A stretch of 64,000 bases of DNA from Ampullaceana balthica (taxonomy: Eukaryota; Mollusca; Gastropoda; Lymnaeidae), in the NCBI GenBank assembly GCA_944989445.1, contig CALYLW010001085.1, positions 62,001 through 126,000 of the forward strand, written 5' to 3'. This document shows positions 1 to 12,200 of the stretch, piece after piece. The notes under the pieces were generated by a model, which did not search any database, was not told the origin of the DNA, and worked only from the letters and a program-made list of their open reading frames with translations. The position numbers and the translations under genes were made by a program. How positions within the stretch are numbered: position 1 is the stretch's first letter; each line of letters opens with the position of its first letter.

Positions 1-622
1 ATCTGTTTTAGCAAAGTTATAATAACATTTATAATTATTTTTGATAAAAGGAAATAAAAAGGATGTTCATTGAAAGGTGTAGTACTCAAGGACAAGGATA
101 ATTATTTTTCTTTAACTAAGTGGCGTGGGAAATTCAGACTTCAAAAAATGTTCACTGGTATCTAGAGTTGAAGCAGTATTGAGACCCAATATAGTACATG
201 TTGGCAATGAGATTATGGTTTAGGAGAGGAGGGGTAGATTTATGAGAGGGAAATCTCAAAAAGACAGTTGATGATTTCAACTATTTTGAAAGCTTTAATT
301 TAATGTCATAAAAGTATTTTACATTTCATATACATGTAATATTAAGTTCAATTTAACAAGACCAAAAATTGCTAATTAAAATTGGTCTAAATGTATAACA
401 GCTCTATGTACAAATTGTATAAAAAGTTTTTCTCTTTAGCTTATTTCTATGACACCGTTTTATTTTCAGGCCCATAAAAACATTAACATTTTTGCAAACA
501 AGGGAATAATTCTGAAATTCTTTCTGCAAGGAAAAGTGGCATTATCAACCTTAATGTGTTGAAAGAATGGATAATCTTCCCAGGAAAAAATTTGAATATA
601 ACATATTTTCTATACATCTCAC
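1..622. other. Intron 13 of the cadherin gene, nothing recognised
   Basis: AT-rich sequence downstream of the exon 13 donor. I see no further exon, repeat or transposon end. Confidence 0.6.
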
Positions 623-818
623 CTTAAAAGAGGATTTCCTTGATCTGAGACATTCACATAGACGTGTACTTTTCTCCTGCCAAAACAGAGCTTTGAAGAG
701 AAACTCCTCCTGTTGCTAGTGCTACACTAAACTTAGAGGTAGTTACTGTACCATTACCCTCCACTGCCCTAGATAGTCTGTAATGTACAGGTCCAAAGTC
801 AGCATCAGTGGCACTCAC
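623..818 (-). CDS. Cadherin gene exon 13: EC5, with 1-base frame break
   Basis: 196 bp, acceptor TTTATTCCCAG, donor TTTTAAG|GTGAGA. It begins VSATDADFGPVHYRLS and continues through VSLQSSVLAGEKYT. A TGA then appears at about 652-654, although the next bases read VYVNVSDQGNPLL in another frame, exactly what an EC repeat needs there. One missing base near 662 explains the break. Loss of one base in this allele or a sequencing error are both possible. Further exons lie beyond the left edge. Confidence 0.78.
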
Positions 819-903
819 CTGGGAATAAAACAATTTATTAATCAATTTAAAATATATAGACTTATGATACTTCAATTTTTTAAGTTAAAATCTTAATTGC
901 TCA

Positions 904-1242
904 CTTATTATGTTAATTATCTTCTTATCTTATCTGTTTTCAGACGCTCCTTCTATACAGAAGATTATTGCATCCTACGCTTATCTATGGTTTCTGTTTA
1001 GTCCTGCATTCTTATTAGAGTTTTCAATGTTGATAAAGTTTGGGTTTCCTGTTTTTCAGGCAACCCATTCCACGCCCAAATTTCGGATGGGAAGAACGAA
1101 AATTTGTATGTGTTAGTTCTTGCATACGGAATAAGAAAGGTGTTTTTATCGTTATGTCTATCTGAGGGTTGCATTAAGTTATCTTTGTGATGTATTTCTA
1201 AATTAGAATTACTTGTTTTATGTATAATTACTACTTTACTCT
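904..1242 (-). mobile_element. LINE A copy 1, 3' end (older, 5'-truncated; resumes at 13084)
   Basis: This segment matches 1243-2040 nearly base for base over its 3' UTR: ACAGACGCTCCTTCTATACA, GCATACGGAATAAGAAAGG, and TCTATCTGAGGGTTG. On the minus strand it ends with GATAA-type short repeats (AGATAAGATAAG), the family's 3' tail. The sequence stops at CTCTTA, exactly where copy 2 begins. The next part of the same LINE sequence reappears at 13084-13170, so copy 2 seems to have inserted into this one. Confidence 0.7.
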
Positions 1243-1473
1243 TATCCTATCTTATCTGTTTACAGACGCTACTTCTATATAGAAGATTATTGCATCCAAC
1301 GCTTATCTATGGTTTGTGTTTAGTACTGCATTTTTATCAGAGATTTAAATGTTGATAAAGTGTTGGTTTTCCTGGTTTCTTCAGGCAACCCCATTCCACG
1401 CCCGAATTCTGGATGGAAGAACAAAAATTTTGTATGTGTTTGTTCTTGCATACGGAATAAGAAAGGTGTTTTT

Positions 1474-1945
1474 AAATCCTTTATATTAACTCGTGGTGTC
1501 TGCGGCCGACCGATCTTGTCGCCAAAACTTTTGATCGATTTTTAACCCACTTGCTCGCAAGATAGCGAGCTGAAATTTTGCAGGCAGTTTCGTACCGATG
1601 ATAAAAACAATGTATCAAAATTTCAGATCGATCGCATGTACCGTAATTAAATTATTGATTTTTTAGATTATTTTATTTATTCCTATGTATCATGCTATTT
1701 TTTGAGATAGAGCGTCGCGGTGCGTATTATATTGAACAACCTTTCTGTCGCGCAATAAGGTGCGTATTTTATTGACAGCTCTTTTTATAAACATATTCCT
1801 GATCGGTGCGCATTATATTAAACATGTTTTACGACACAACTGCAATTTTGTATTTCTGGATGGTCTGGCGCTGCGTATTATAATGAACATTCTTTTAATT
1901 ACTTCTCGTACATAAAGGATTTATAGTCAAAAACTTGGTTTTTTA
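1474..1945. mobile_element. Unknown ~450-470 bp insertion in LINE A
   Basis: Interrupts LINE A between GGTGTTTTT and TTATCCTTATTTCTATCTG; copy 1 lacks it. Its ends contain the inverted pair AAATCCTTTAT (about 1474) and ATAAAGGATTT (about 1913). The interior repeats a GTGCGTATTATATTGAAC-like motif at about 1720, 1769, 1816 and 1880. No coding potential is seen. Superfamily not recognised. Confidence 0.5.
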
Positions 1946-2041
1946 CGGGTTTTTCTTATTTATCCTTATTTCTATCTGAGGGTTGTATTAAGTTATCTTT
2001 GTGTTGTATTTCTAAATTAGAATTAATTGCTTTATGTATGA

Positions 2042-4477
2042 CAAGCAAAATCCCCGCGCTCCGCTGCGGAAGTTAGAATTTTAGTAAGCGTTGAAAACCC
2101 AGTTTCACACCAATTCAAAACACCAATAGATTTCAGCCTGAATCATGATTGATATACTTGTTTGTCAATATTTGTCAAGGTCGTGTAAAATAAAATGGGT
2201 ACTAAAATGACATTACGGGCCCCCGTGCAAAATGGATGCAGGATGTGCATATCTCATAAGGTCTGAGGATTTCAATCTAGGTCATGATAGAGAAAAAGTG
2301 ACTATATTTATTTAAATTATTTTTATAGGTAACAAAGCTTTAAATGTTTACGAAAAAAAATATTTTGGGGTCCCGGCCCCAAAGGAACAGACGTTAGAAG
2401 TTCATTACCCTATATAATTTTATTTTATTTTTTAAATCAAATTTGGCCATAGTTCATCCATTTACCCTAGTAGCCACATTTTAAATTACCTTTTATATAA
2501 CTAATGTTAAAATATGGCATACGGGCCCCCAGCCCGGAATAAGTGGTGTTTTTAAAACTTTTACTTTTAATGCCAGAAACCTTCGATGGAGCGTACCCAA
2601 AAACTTCCTAAAGTTTAATGGCCGTGGGATGAATAAAATACATTTACAATTAATACGTCTTTAAAAAAAACTAAAATAAGGGCCGGGGGCCCTATCGGGG
2701 TAATATGTATAGTTCAAAACAACAGCTTATTTCAATTTGGATTATGATGAATATATTTGTTAGTAAACATTTTTTTTTAAAATTGAGTGAAATCGAATGG
2801 TTAAAATGTCTTAAACGTTTACAAAAAGAGATTAGGGGCCCTCGGCTACAAAATATTGAAAAAATATAATTTTAATGCCCATAACGAATTTTAATATAGG
2901 CCATCAAGTTTTTATCTTCCAAGTTTTGTAAAAATACATTTGCACAAAATCGAAAGTTTTTATTTTTTTATTTTTTGTAATCATATAAGTTAAAAATATT
3001 ACTTTTGTGTCCCGGGCCCCCAGTGAGTGATAATAAAACAAACAAAAAATTCACCTGTTACCATTCCGGGAGTGTACTCAACAACTTCCCAAAATGTCAT
3101 GCTTCTAATTACACAGGAAAATGGAGAATCTGTGATGATTAACTTTTTACATAAGAAAAAAAATTGGGCCCCCGCCCCCCAGTGAGTGAAAATTAAAATA
3201 TTTGTTGGCATGTTACCATCGTGGGAGTGTACTCAATAATTTCCAAAAGTTTCATGCTTTTACCTACACTGTAAATCAGAGAATTAGATTTGAGTCAGAT
3301 TTTATATAAGAAAATGTGCATTTGGGCCCCCGGCCCACCAGTGAGTGATAATTTAAATATTTTATTTTGCATGTTACCATAGAGAGAGTGGACTCAAAAA
3401 ATTCCCAAAGTTTCATGTTTCTTCCTATACGGGAAAGTGGAGAATAAGGCATATAAGAAAAACTACATTTGGGCCCCCGGCACCCAGTAAGTGATAATTT
3501 AAATTTTATTTTGCTTGTTACCATTGCGTAAGTGTACTTATCAACTCCTTAGAGTTTCATGCTTCTACCTACACGGCAAATAGGAGAATTAGTGATTTTA
3601 ATTTTTTATATAGCTCATATAAGGAAAAAACTTCATTTGGGCCCCCAGGAAGTGATAATTTAAAAGTTTTTATCCAGTTACCATCGCGGGAATGTACTCA
3701 ACAACTTCCCAAAGTTTCATGCTTCTGCCTACTCGGGAAATAGGAGAATTAGTGATTTTCAAATGTTTATATAGCCCATAGAATGAGAAAAAAACATTTT
3801 GGGCCCCCGCCCCCATGAAGGTGAATTTTAAAATTCTTTTTCGCCATTTGTCGTCGAGAGAGGCTACTTGACAACTTCCCAAGGTTTCATGCTTCTACCT
3901 ACACTGGGAAATCCGAGAATTATTGATGAGTCAATTTTAATATAAGAAAAAACTACATTAGGCCCCCGGCCCCCAGTAAGTGATAATTTAAATATTTTTT
4001 GTACCTGTTACCGTCGTGGAAGTGAACTTAACAACTACCCCAAGTTTCATGCTTCTATCAACACGGGAAATAGGAGAATTAGTGATTTTTAGTTTTTATA
4101 TATCTCATATAAGGAAAAAACTTCATTTTGGGCCCCCGGCCCCCAGGAAGTGATAATTTAAATATTTTTTCTCACGTTACCATCGCGGGATTTTACTCAA
4201 CAACTTCCCAAAGTTTCATGCTTCTGCCTACTCGGGAAATAGGAGAATTGGTGATTTTCAAATTTTATATAGGCTATATAAAGAAAAAAAAACGTTTTTG
4301 GGCCCCCGGCCCCCATGAGTGTTAATTTTAAAATTCTTTTACTCCAATTTTCGTTGCAAGAGGCTACTCGACAACTTCCCAAAGTTTCATGCTTCTACCT
4401 ACACGGGAAGTTTGGAGAATTAGTGATGAATCAGTCAGTCAGTGAGTGAGGGCTTTGCCTTTTATTAGTATAGAAGA
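2042..4477 (-). mobile_element. Helitron 1 (non-autonomous), inserted in LINE A
   Basis: On the minus strand it begins TCTTCTATACTAATAAAAGG at 4477 and ends at 2042 with a GC-rich hairpin (CCGCAGCGGAGCGCGGG) followed by ATTTTGCTTG. That is a Helitron-style terminus, although CTAG is mutated to CTTG. The insertion lies between A and T, as Helitrons do. The empty site is visible in LINE A copy 1 (AGTAGTAATTATACATAAA at about 1225-1240). No Rep/helicase is encoded. The interior is a ~160 bp tandem array (next entry). Confidence 0.75.
2200..4436. repeat. ~160 bp degenerate tandem repeats inside Helitron 1
   Basis: A GGGCCCCCGGCCCCCAG core recurs at about 3005, 3165, 3322, 3468, 3636, 3798, 3958, 4128 and 4297 (spacing 146-170 bp). 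Older units occur to the left. Each unit carries CAACTTCCCAAAGTTTCATG and an AGGAGAATTAGTGAT segment. A related array sits in Helitron 2. Confidence 0.85.
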
Positions 4478-5858
4478 TTACTACTTTGCTCTTAGTTCTT
4501 TTATCCTCTAGTGTTTCAAGGTTTAATGATTTAACTAATGGTGTTATTCTTGTCAGTTTTGAATATACTCCAGTAATGAATCTGGTAGCTCTTTTTTTAA
4601 TTTGTTCCAGTTTATCAATGCTTTCTTTGGTGGATTGGTCCCATACAGAAGATGCATATTCTAGTACAGGTCTCACCAAAGTGAGGTAGCATTTTAGTTT
4701 TCATATCTCTATTACATTAAAATTTGCTAAAGTTTCTTTTTATAAAGCCTAAGGTTTTGTTTGATTTTTTAATAACTTCATTGACATGGGGATTCCATGA
4801 TAGTTTCTCATTTATTAAGACTCCTAAGTATTTTGCAATTTTTAGTTTGGGTCAGCTCTTTTCCATGAATGTAATACATATATTTTGAATTTATTTGTTT
4901 CTTTTTTTTGTTACTCTTAACAGTTGACACTTTTTTGGGTGGAAAGACATACCCCAGTTTGTTTCCCATTTTATCAATTCCTTTAAGTCTTTTTGTAAAA
5001 TTTTGCTATCTTGTTCTGATTTAATTGTTATATAGATTATAAAATCATCAGCAAATAACCTAACTTTTGTTCATGTTGAGACATTGTTGGGTAAATCATT
5101 TATATATGTTAAAAAGAGTAAGGGACCTCCCATAGTTCCTTGTGGAACTCCTGAGTTAACCTTTATTGGTGCAGATTTAGATCCATAATTATTACAGTTT
5201 GCTCCCTGCCCAAAAGGAAGTCTTGGATCCAGAGATGTAAGGGACCTGATATTCCAAAGTAGTTAAGTTTTTTAAGTAAACTAAGGTGGTGAACTTTGTC
5301 AAATGCTTTTAAGAAGACTAGTAATATTGTGTCTATTTGATCATTATTGTCAAAGCCTTTTGATAGTACATCTATTAAACCTATTAATTGTGTTTCACGT
5401 GATCTGTTTTTTCTAAAGCCGTGTTGATAGGGCATTATATTTGTCTAGGTGGCTAACTATTTTACTATATATTATGTGTTCTAGTAGTTTACAGGTGATA
5501 CTGGTAAGTGATACAGATCTGTAATTACCAGGGTCTGATTTATCACCTTTCTTAAAGAGTGGAGTTACGTTAGAGAGGCTTGAAAAAGAACTAAAGGATT
5601 GGGGACAGTTCATTGCTTAGTTCTTTTAATAACCTTGCAGGCAATTCATCTGGGCCAGTGGCTTTGTTTATTTTAAAGTTTTTTAGCAGTGAATGTATAC
5701 CTATCTCGTCTACAGTTATGTTACCTATTTCTTCCATTTTATTTAAATTTATTAAAACTTCCTTGTCGCCTGAGGCAGAGAATGATGATGCAAATCATGT
5801 GTTAAGGATATTAGCTTTAGTCTCATTATCATTATAGGTTTTATCATTTTTAAAGAAT
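4431..5858 (-). pseudogene. LINE A reverse transcriptase region, broken
   Basis: Frames at 5613-5413 (VTPLFKKGDKSDPGNYRSVS), 5435-5163 (QHGFRKNRSRETQL, AFDKVHHLSLLKKL) and 4679-4480 (VRPVLEYASSVWDQSTKE, the domain after RT) give a CR1/Jockey-type RT order. The upstream DNA at 5837-5620 reads the pre-RT region. Stops and frameshifts separate the parts, so no active enzyme is encoded. Confidence 0.8.
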
Positions 5859-5862
5859 AGCC

Positions 5863-7014
5863 ACACTAAAAGGCTCAAACAGTGCCCTATCACGTCCGGA
5901 CCTAACCCTTGTCTCGGCTGAGCTAGAGGCGAAAGTAGGATGGAAAGTGTTGCCGGAAGTTGGTAGTGACCACAAACCTATACTCATTGAAATAGACATT
6001 GAGTTGGTGAAGGCACGTTTTGCCAGAAGACACTGACTGTTCGGTAAAGCCGACTGGCAAAAATTCCGTGACGGGATTGAAAGCACGCTCGCGGGTTCAA
6101 CTGAAGACCCAGAGAACCCCAAGTCAATCGAGAATGCCTATAATGACCTCTTGGGAGTTATTTTGTCAATGGCTAGGAAATCCATTCCAAGAACGTGTAG
6201 ACACCGTAAGTTCCGACCATTCTGGAACAAAAAGCTGGCGGGTCTCGTCCGTGAACGTAAGAAGGCACGGAAAAAATCAGGCAAACTTAAAACGGCGGCT
6301 GCTCGTGCTGCCTATAATAAGCTAACTGCTGAAGTCCGAGAGGAAACGCTCAAGGCAAAAAAGGAAGAATGGGTTAGTTCGTGTGGTAAACTTAACCTGG
6401 CAGACGGAAGAAAGGTGTGGCAACTGATTGATTCACTTTCTGGTATGGGGAAAACGAAAAATCCGAGCCCTTTGCAAACGACCACAGGCACTGTAAGCAC
6501 AGATACAAAATGTTCCGATGCTTTGAATAAGCATTTTGCAAGTGTGAGCCTGAAGCAGAAAGAAACCAGTCAGAGCCGCAACCTTAACAGTCTCAGGAAA
6601 CATGGAGAAAAGACCCAGAAGTGGGGACCGCATGCTGAGGTCTTTACCGCCCCTTTCACTATGACCGAATTGCAAACGGCGATCAGTAAGTGCAAAGCCG
6701 CCAAGGCACCAGGACAGGACAAAGTAAATAACGAGATTATTAAAAACCTTGGCACGATAGCAATGTCCTCGCTATTGAATATCATAAACAGGACGTGGGC
6801 CACGAATGCCCTGCCTGGGGCTTGGTTGAGCGCTAAAATCTTTCCAATTCCTAAAGAAGGTAAACGTCAAGGACTCCTAAACAGCTACCGTCCGATCTCC
6901 CTAACATCGTGTTTGGGGAAGGTAGCTGAGAGAATGGTGAACGCCAGACTCTATTGGTACTTGGAAAGTACGAATAGTCTGAATATCAATCAGGCTGGTT
7001 TCCGAAAGGGATAA
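5863..7014 (+). pseudogene. LINE B pol, first part: endonuclease end and N-terminal RT
   Basis: One frame from about 5863 to 7014 with a TGA at about 6033 and a TAA at 7012-7014. It reads the end of the endonuclease, a basic linker, then CKAAKAPGQDKVNNEIIKNL, IFPIPKEGKR and NSYRPISLTSCLGKVAERM, with AGFRKG just before the stop. These are RT blocks 1-3. The frame resumes directly after the TAA without a shift, so the lesion is a point nonsense change. Confidence 0.8.
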
Positions 7015-9144
7015 CAGCCGATTGATCAAGTGCTCCGTCTTCTGCAGTCCATAACAGACGGGCTCCAGAAAAAAATGCATACTGTGGCAATTTTCTTCGA
7101 CCTCCGACAGGCTTACGATAGGGTCTGGAGGTCCGGTCTGTTGTTGAAATTACAAGCCCTAGGCGTAACTGCCAACATGTACAGGTGGATCCAAGGTTTT
7201 CTTACAAACCGGACGATCCAAACAATTTATGGCAGTGAAACCTCCAGTAAGAGAACGCTGCAACAGGGGCTACCCCAAGGGTCAACACTCAGTTGCACAC
7301 TGTTCTTGGCTTTCATCAACGACCTCCCTGGAATGTTGCAATCCAGTGCGGCTATGTATGCAGATGACTTGGTCATCTGGAGCACCGGTAAAGATGCCAA
7401 CCGACTGCAACAGCTACTACAGCGAGACCTTTTGTATATCAGTAGGTACATGCAGAGGTGGCAGATGGAAATTAACACCGAGAATACGGTCTATTCCCTT
7501 TTCACTAATGGCAGAACCATTCTCAAACAGGAGATAGTGCTTAAAATAAACTATGTAGCGCTCAAATGGGACAAACAACCGGTATACCTGGGAGTCAAAC
7601 TGGATCAAAAGGTGCAAATGCATAATTTTGTACAAGACCTGTACTCCCAGGCTACCGCCAAGCTCAACCTGGTGAAAATGCTTGCATGCACAAACTGGGG
7701 CGCTGGAGCAAGCACACTCAGAGCTCTCTTTCTGGGCAGTGTGAGGTCGATAATGGACTACAGCATGCCCGTCCAAGCCTTTGCCAGCAAAACGGCTTTG
7801 GAAAAACTGGGTCGAATCCAGAACCAGGTTTTAAGATTTATCTGTGGCGCATACAGAACGACACCCACAACTCCTGTGGAAGTCATTGCAAACGTAGAGC
7901 CGCTCGATATTCGTAGGGACAAGGCAATCATAACGACTGCAGAGAGTTACCGCAGGCTAGACACTAGGGAGCCCTGCTACCACATGCAGCACAACTGGGG
8001 CGGTCGTGGGTGTTTGAAACGTTCCTCATTTATGCATCAAGTAACGGAACTTGATAGGAACGTCAAACCCCCACGAAATAGAAGACAAATTATAAGTGTC
8101 CCACTCAAACCGCACTATGCGGAATGCACACGTCCCGAAATACGTTTGTCTTTGGCTGACACGGCAGTGACGAAACGCAGCCCTGAACATGTACAGAGAG
8201 CGGCTGCCCTTGAAACGATAGAAGGGTTCGCGGGAACCCAAGTGAAAGTGTTCACGGATGGGTCTGCCAGTTCAAGTGAAGGAATTGCAGGATATGGTGC
8301 GCTCATATTATACCCAATAGGAGGGCCACCAAAAGAAGAACTTCTAGGTCCCTGTGGGACTATGGCATCGAATTACGATGCGGAGCTGGAGGCTATACAC
8401 AGGGCCCTGGAAAGTGTGCACCGGACACTGCAGGGGTCGGAAATTTTCGGTTTCGACACGGTACTGTTTTGTGACTCGAGATCAGCCCTCGAAGTCCTGG
8501 CTAGTGAGAAGTGTAGTACCCACTTGGTTGACGCCATCTTGGAGGACGTGGGTAGACTCGAAAGACTTGGAGGTAAGGTAACAGTGCAGTGGATCCCAAG
8601 TCACGTGAATGTTAACGGCAATGAAAAGGCAGACTCCCTGGCCAAAGCAGGAGCAGCCCTGCCCCAACCAGAGGCCCCAGTCACTTATCTTGGGGATAAA
8701 ACCTGGCTAAAGGACCACTTCCGGAATAAGTGGTACCAGGAGTGGGCTGACAACACGACAGCCAGAGGGGTATTCTCTAACATGCCCAGGCCAAGCCGTT
8801 CAGACCAGTGGTTGAACTTGAGTCGCAAACACCAGAGTTTAGTGACTCAGATGAGAACAGAACATTGCCCAACCAACTCATACTTTCACAGGCTAGACCA
8901 AAACAGGGACTCGAACTGCCGTCATTGCAGCCACGCCTCTGAGACGGTCGTACACCTGGTGACGTCTTGCCCGGCGCTTGATATAGCCGGGGGTGAGGGA
9001 GGCGGAAGAGTCCCATGTAAAGACAATGTTGTATGGCAATGCTCAACAGATGGAGCAGATTGCCCAGGTACTAGCCAAGGCCTTAAGAGATTAGTCTCAG
9101 GCCTACAGAATATAAGGTTAGTGTTTAGTGTGGCATTCCTGTAG
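7015..9144 (+). pseudogene. LINE B pol, second part: RT core, RNase H, CCHC-like end
   Basis: About 704 residues open after the 7012 stop. RT: IFFDLRQAYDRVW, QQGLPQGSTLS and the catalytic MYADDLVIWS (7353-7382). RNase H: KVFTDGSASS (Asp), YDAELEAIH (Glu), FCDSRSALE (Asp) and WIPSHVNVNGNEKADSLAKA (His/Asp), at 8245-8665, all present. A C-x2-C-x4-H-x4-C-like motif (CRHCSHASETVVHLVTSC) follows at 8917. From about 8990 the frame looks shifted: the more LINE-like tail (GNAQQMEQIAQVLAKALRD) is in another frame. Catalytic residues are intact but the two stops and the shift make it dead. Confidence 0.85.
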
Positions 9145-9152
9145 GTTCCATT

Positions 9153-9278
9153 TTTTTAGATTTGATAAAGGATCATAAGTTTTTATTGTTATCTTTAGAA
9201 ATTAAATTGTTTACATATTCATTTCGGAGGTTTTGACTAAGTTTTTGTGTCAAGTGTTTAATCTTTAAGTACTTTTTG
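9153..9278 (-). mobile_element. LINE A copy 2 fragment between LINE B and hAT1
   Basis: 126 bp that read on the minus strand as YLKIKHLTQKLSQNL, NEYVNNLISKDN and FIKSKK, the spacer between endonuclease and RT in CR1/Jockey-type LINEs. It bridges the two insertions and proves they share one host element. Confidence 0.7.
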
Positions 9279-12200
9279 CAGGGTCGCCCGCAGCGTGACG
9301 CACTGGGCGCACGTGCGTCCACTAAAATTTACAAAATTAATATTTGTTTTTAAAAGTCAATTTGCGCCTTACCGCTGCACCACGGAGCTCAATCATTAAA
9401 TTAAATATTAAAAGCAAATAGCAAAATGAAAAATATCAAATTTAAGAGTTCCCATCACCCTTAACTTGTGAGAATGTGAGTGACCTTTAGAAACATTTTA
9501 AAAATATCTATGCAACTACCGGGTATTTAGTATTTATTACTTTTACATCTCTATTGTAAGACGTGCGCATATCCCGGGCGGCCATATATTTTTACGCTCT
9601 AGTCGTTCTTCAGTAGTCTACTCTAGCACGTTTTTTTGTTTTTGTAATCGTTGCAGTATTTGCAGTATTCTTGTATTTCCTCAATTTTTAATAATGCTTG
9701 ACAGTAATAAAGGTGAGACCGGCGAAAAATCTCCTAAAAAGAAACTGTGTATTACATCATTCTTTAAAAAAATTGCAACGCCCGATTTATCAGCAACATC
9801 AACGTCATCAATAAATGTGCCACAGGTGCAAGATGCTGCCAAAAATACTCCTGCAATTACATTATTATTGGATAACCACATATCCAGTGTGTCCTCAAAT
9901 TCTAGTGAATCCGAATCTGATTCAGAATCATCATTATGTGACTTATTGACATCATCAGCCGCAAAGAAAGCCACAGGCATTAAAAGTATCTGTTCGGCTG
10001 TATTTTTCGATATTGGTGAGGTTACCTTGAGGTTACCTTTAACCAACCATTACCTGAATCAGTGAAGAAATCAGTGCTTTTGGAAAAGTTTCAACCATCT
10101 AAGAACTGGAAGGGCCTTTGAAGACAGTTGGGAATAAACAACGTCGTGTGCCTAGTTCTATGTTTAACTCAAATGTGTATCCTTGTATGAGTTACAGTGT
10201 CAAAGCGGATGGTGTTTTCTGTGCTGCCTGCTCAGTATTTGCTTCAGGTACGACATGCGCTTTTATACGCGAGCCGCATTCACACTGGAGTAACATAGAC
10301 CGACATGCACAACTTCACATAAAATCCTTGACACATCTTAGCTCTATACAAGCAGCATATGCTTTTATAAATGTATGCGAAGGTAAATCAGTCTTCGTGA
10401 AACAGCAGCTATCTCAAGTGTACAATGACAAAGTCCAAAGGAACACAGCTGCTCTCCAATCCATTATTAAAACAATAATACTGTGTGGACAGCAAAACAT
10501 ACCAATGCGCGGAAAATCAGATGATCGGAGCAATTTTATGGCTCTTCTTAATTTCAGAGCCGAGCACGATCTTGCTCTTAGTGAGCATCTACTCATCGCG
10601 TCAGGTAATTCAAAATACATCATTCATAGAATACAAAACGAGCTGGTTGCTCTGTGTGGAAACCAGATTCGAGACAAGATCGTCAAGGAATGCATCGCTG
10701 CAAAATACTTCAGCATCATTGTTGACGAAACTACAGATGTCTCAGTCAAGGAGCAAGTGAGTTTGAATCTTCTATTTGTCAAATCTGATGCAAAACGGCA
10801 TGAAGAATTTGTGTCCTTGTAGGAAACGTCTGACACAACAGGTGAAACGCTGTATAATCTAATAACTGGAAAACTACAAGAGCTTGGCCTTGATATCCGC
10901 AATATTGTTGGTCTCGGGTTTGATGGAGCTGCAAAGATGAGTGGAAAAGTAAAAGGAGTTAGAGGACGCTTCCAACATGTGGGAACAGCAGAAGACGTCC
11001 AATGTCGATCACATACACTAAACTTAGCTATTGTAAACACTTGCAGTGAGGGCGCTGTTAGAAATATGTACAACACGGTCAGTGAAACTGTTAACTTTAT
11101 TACAGCATCTAACAAGCGTCTGAATATATATACAAACTCAAGCAATGGTGAAGATTCAACACGACTTAAGAAATTCTGTGCTACAACGTGGACTCGACAT
11201 GAAGAAACATTACAAAGGTTTGAAGAGAACATTTTTATTATACTTGAAACTCTGGCTGGTTTGACTCAAGATCATGATCGTCAAACATCTGTCAAAGCAA
11301 ATGGTCTCCAATTATCAATCCAGAATTTTCAGTTCATATATACGCTTGTCGGTGTTCATCACTACTTGCGCTACACGAAACCGATTACCTACTCATTGCA
11401 GTCTGTGGATCAGAATTTAGTTCGTGCCTCTAGTGAGTGCAAGGAGTTGATCGACCTTCTGAAATTGAAACTGAGCAATGATGATTCATGCAATTCATTG
11501 TTTGACGAGGCCTCCAAGTTAGCACAGAAATTGAATGTTGAGGTCAAAGCACCAAGAGTTACTGCTAGACTACAGTACAGATCAAATGCACAGGGACCGA
11601 CAAATTCGGTGCAATATTACTTCAGACTAAATGTAACAGAACTTCAAGACCGCATTTGTTCATCATCAGAACGTTTGACAGAATAAATGCTTATGTCGCA
11701 ACATATATCCAGTCTGACTAAGGATGACTTGGATAAAATTCGGGAAGCTTTTGTGGCATTCATTAATTCAGATGATCTTGATGTAGAGATTGAGAGGTGG
11801 AAGTTCAAACTTTATGCGCGTGAAGGAGAAGTCAACAACACTGCCGTGTCTTTGCAAGACTGTTTTTTACTCACGAAGGATTTATACAAAAGTTGCACAC
11901 TGTTTTTCATGTACTTTTAACGATACCTGTTACATCCGCCACAGCTGAACGCAGCTTCTCAGCGCTCCGCCGTCTCAAGAGTTACATGCGTTCAAAAAAT
12001 GGATCAGAACGACTATCAGCTCTGGCGCTGCTGCATGTTCACACCGACATATTTCCTGACGTCAATAAAGTCATAAAAGACTTCGATGCCACAGGACATC
12101 GTAGAATTGTGTTTGCGTTTGACAATGATGTCTGATTTGCCAAGCAACGTGTTTACGTAAGATATATGACGGTAAATATACTTAGGCTAGATTATGTTTG

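Larger units (their letters stand above)
5859..9152 (+). mobile_element. LINE B, I-type LINE with RNase H, 5'-truncated
   Basis: Plus-strand element inserted in LINE A. It starts inside the endonuclease C-terminus (SDHKPILIEI near 5960) and continues through a linker, RT and RNase H to a short 3' UTR ending in a T-rich run near 9145. RNase H after RT places it in the I group (I/Nimb-like). Flanking ATTTTTAAAGA and ATTTTTTTAGA may be an imperfect target duplication. The 10 bp CCACACTAAA at 5862 and its inverse TTTAGTGTGG at 9124 sit near the two ends. Confidence 0.8.

Noticed and set aside
6312..9046. Minus-strand and other-frame open frames across LINE B
   Set aside because: Shadows of the LINE B pol frame on the plus strand.
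9279..9300. Start of LINE A or LINE B sequence
   Set aside because: The perfect 8 bp duplication and matching end at 12431 show it is the hAT1 terminus.
10624..11232. 202-codon minus-strand frame in hAT1
   Set aside because: Antisense shadow of the transposase; no protein-like motifs.
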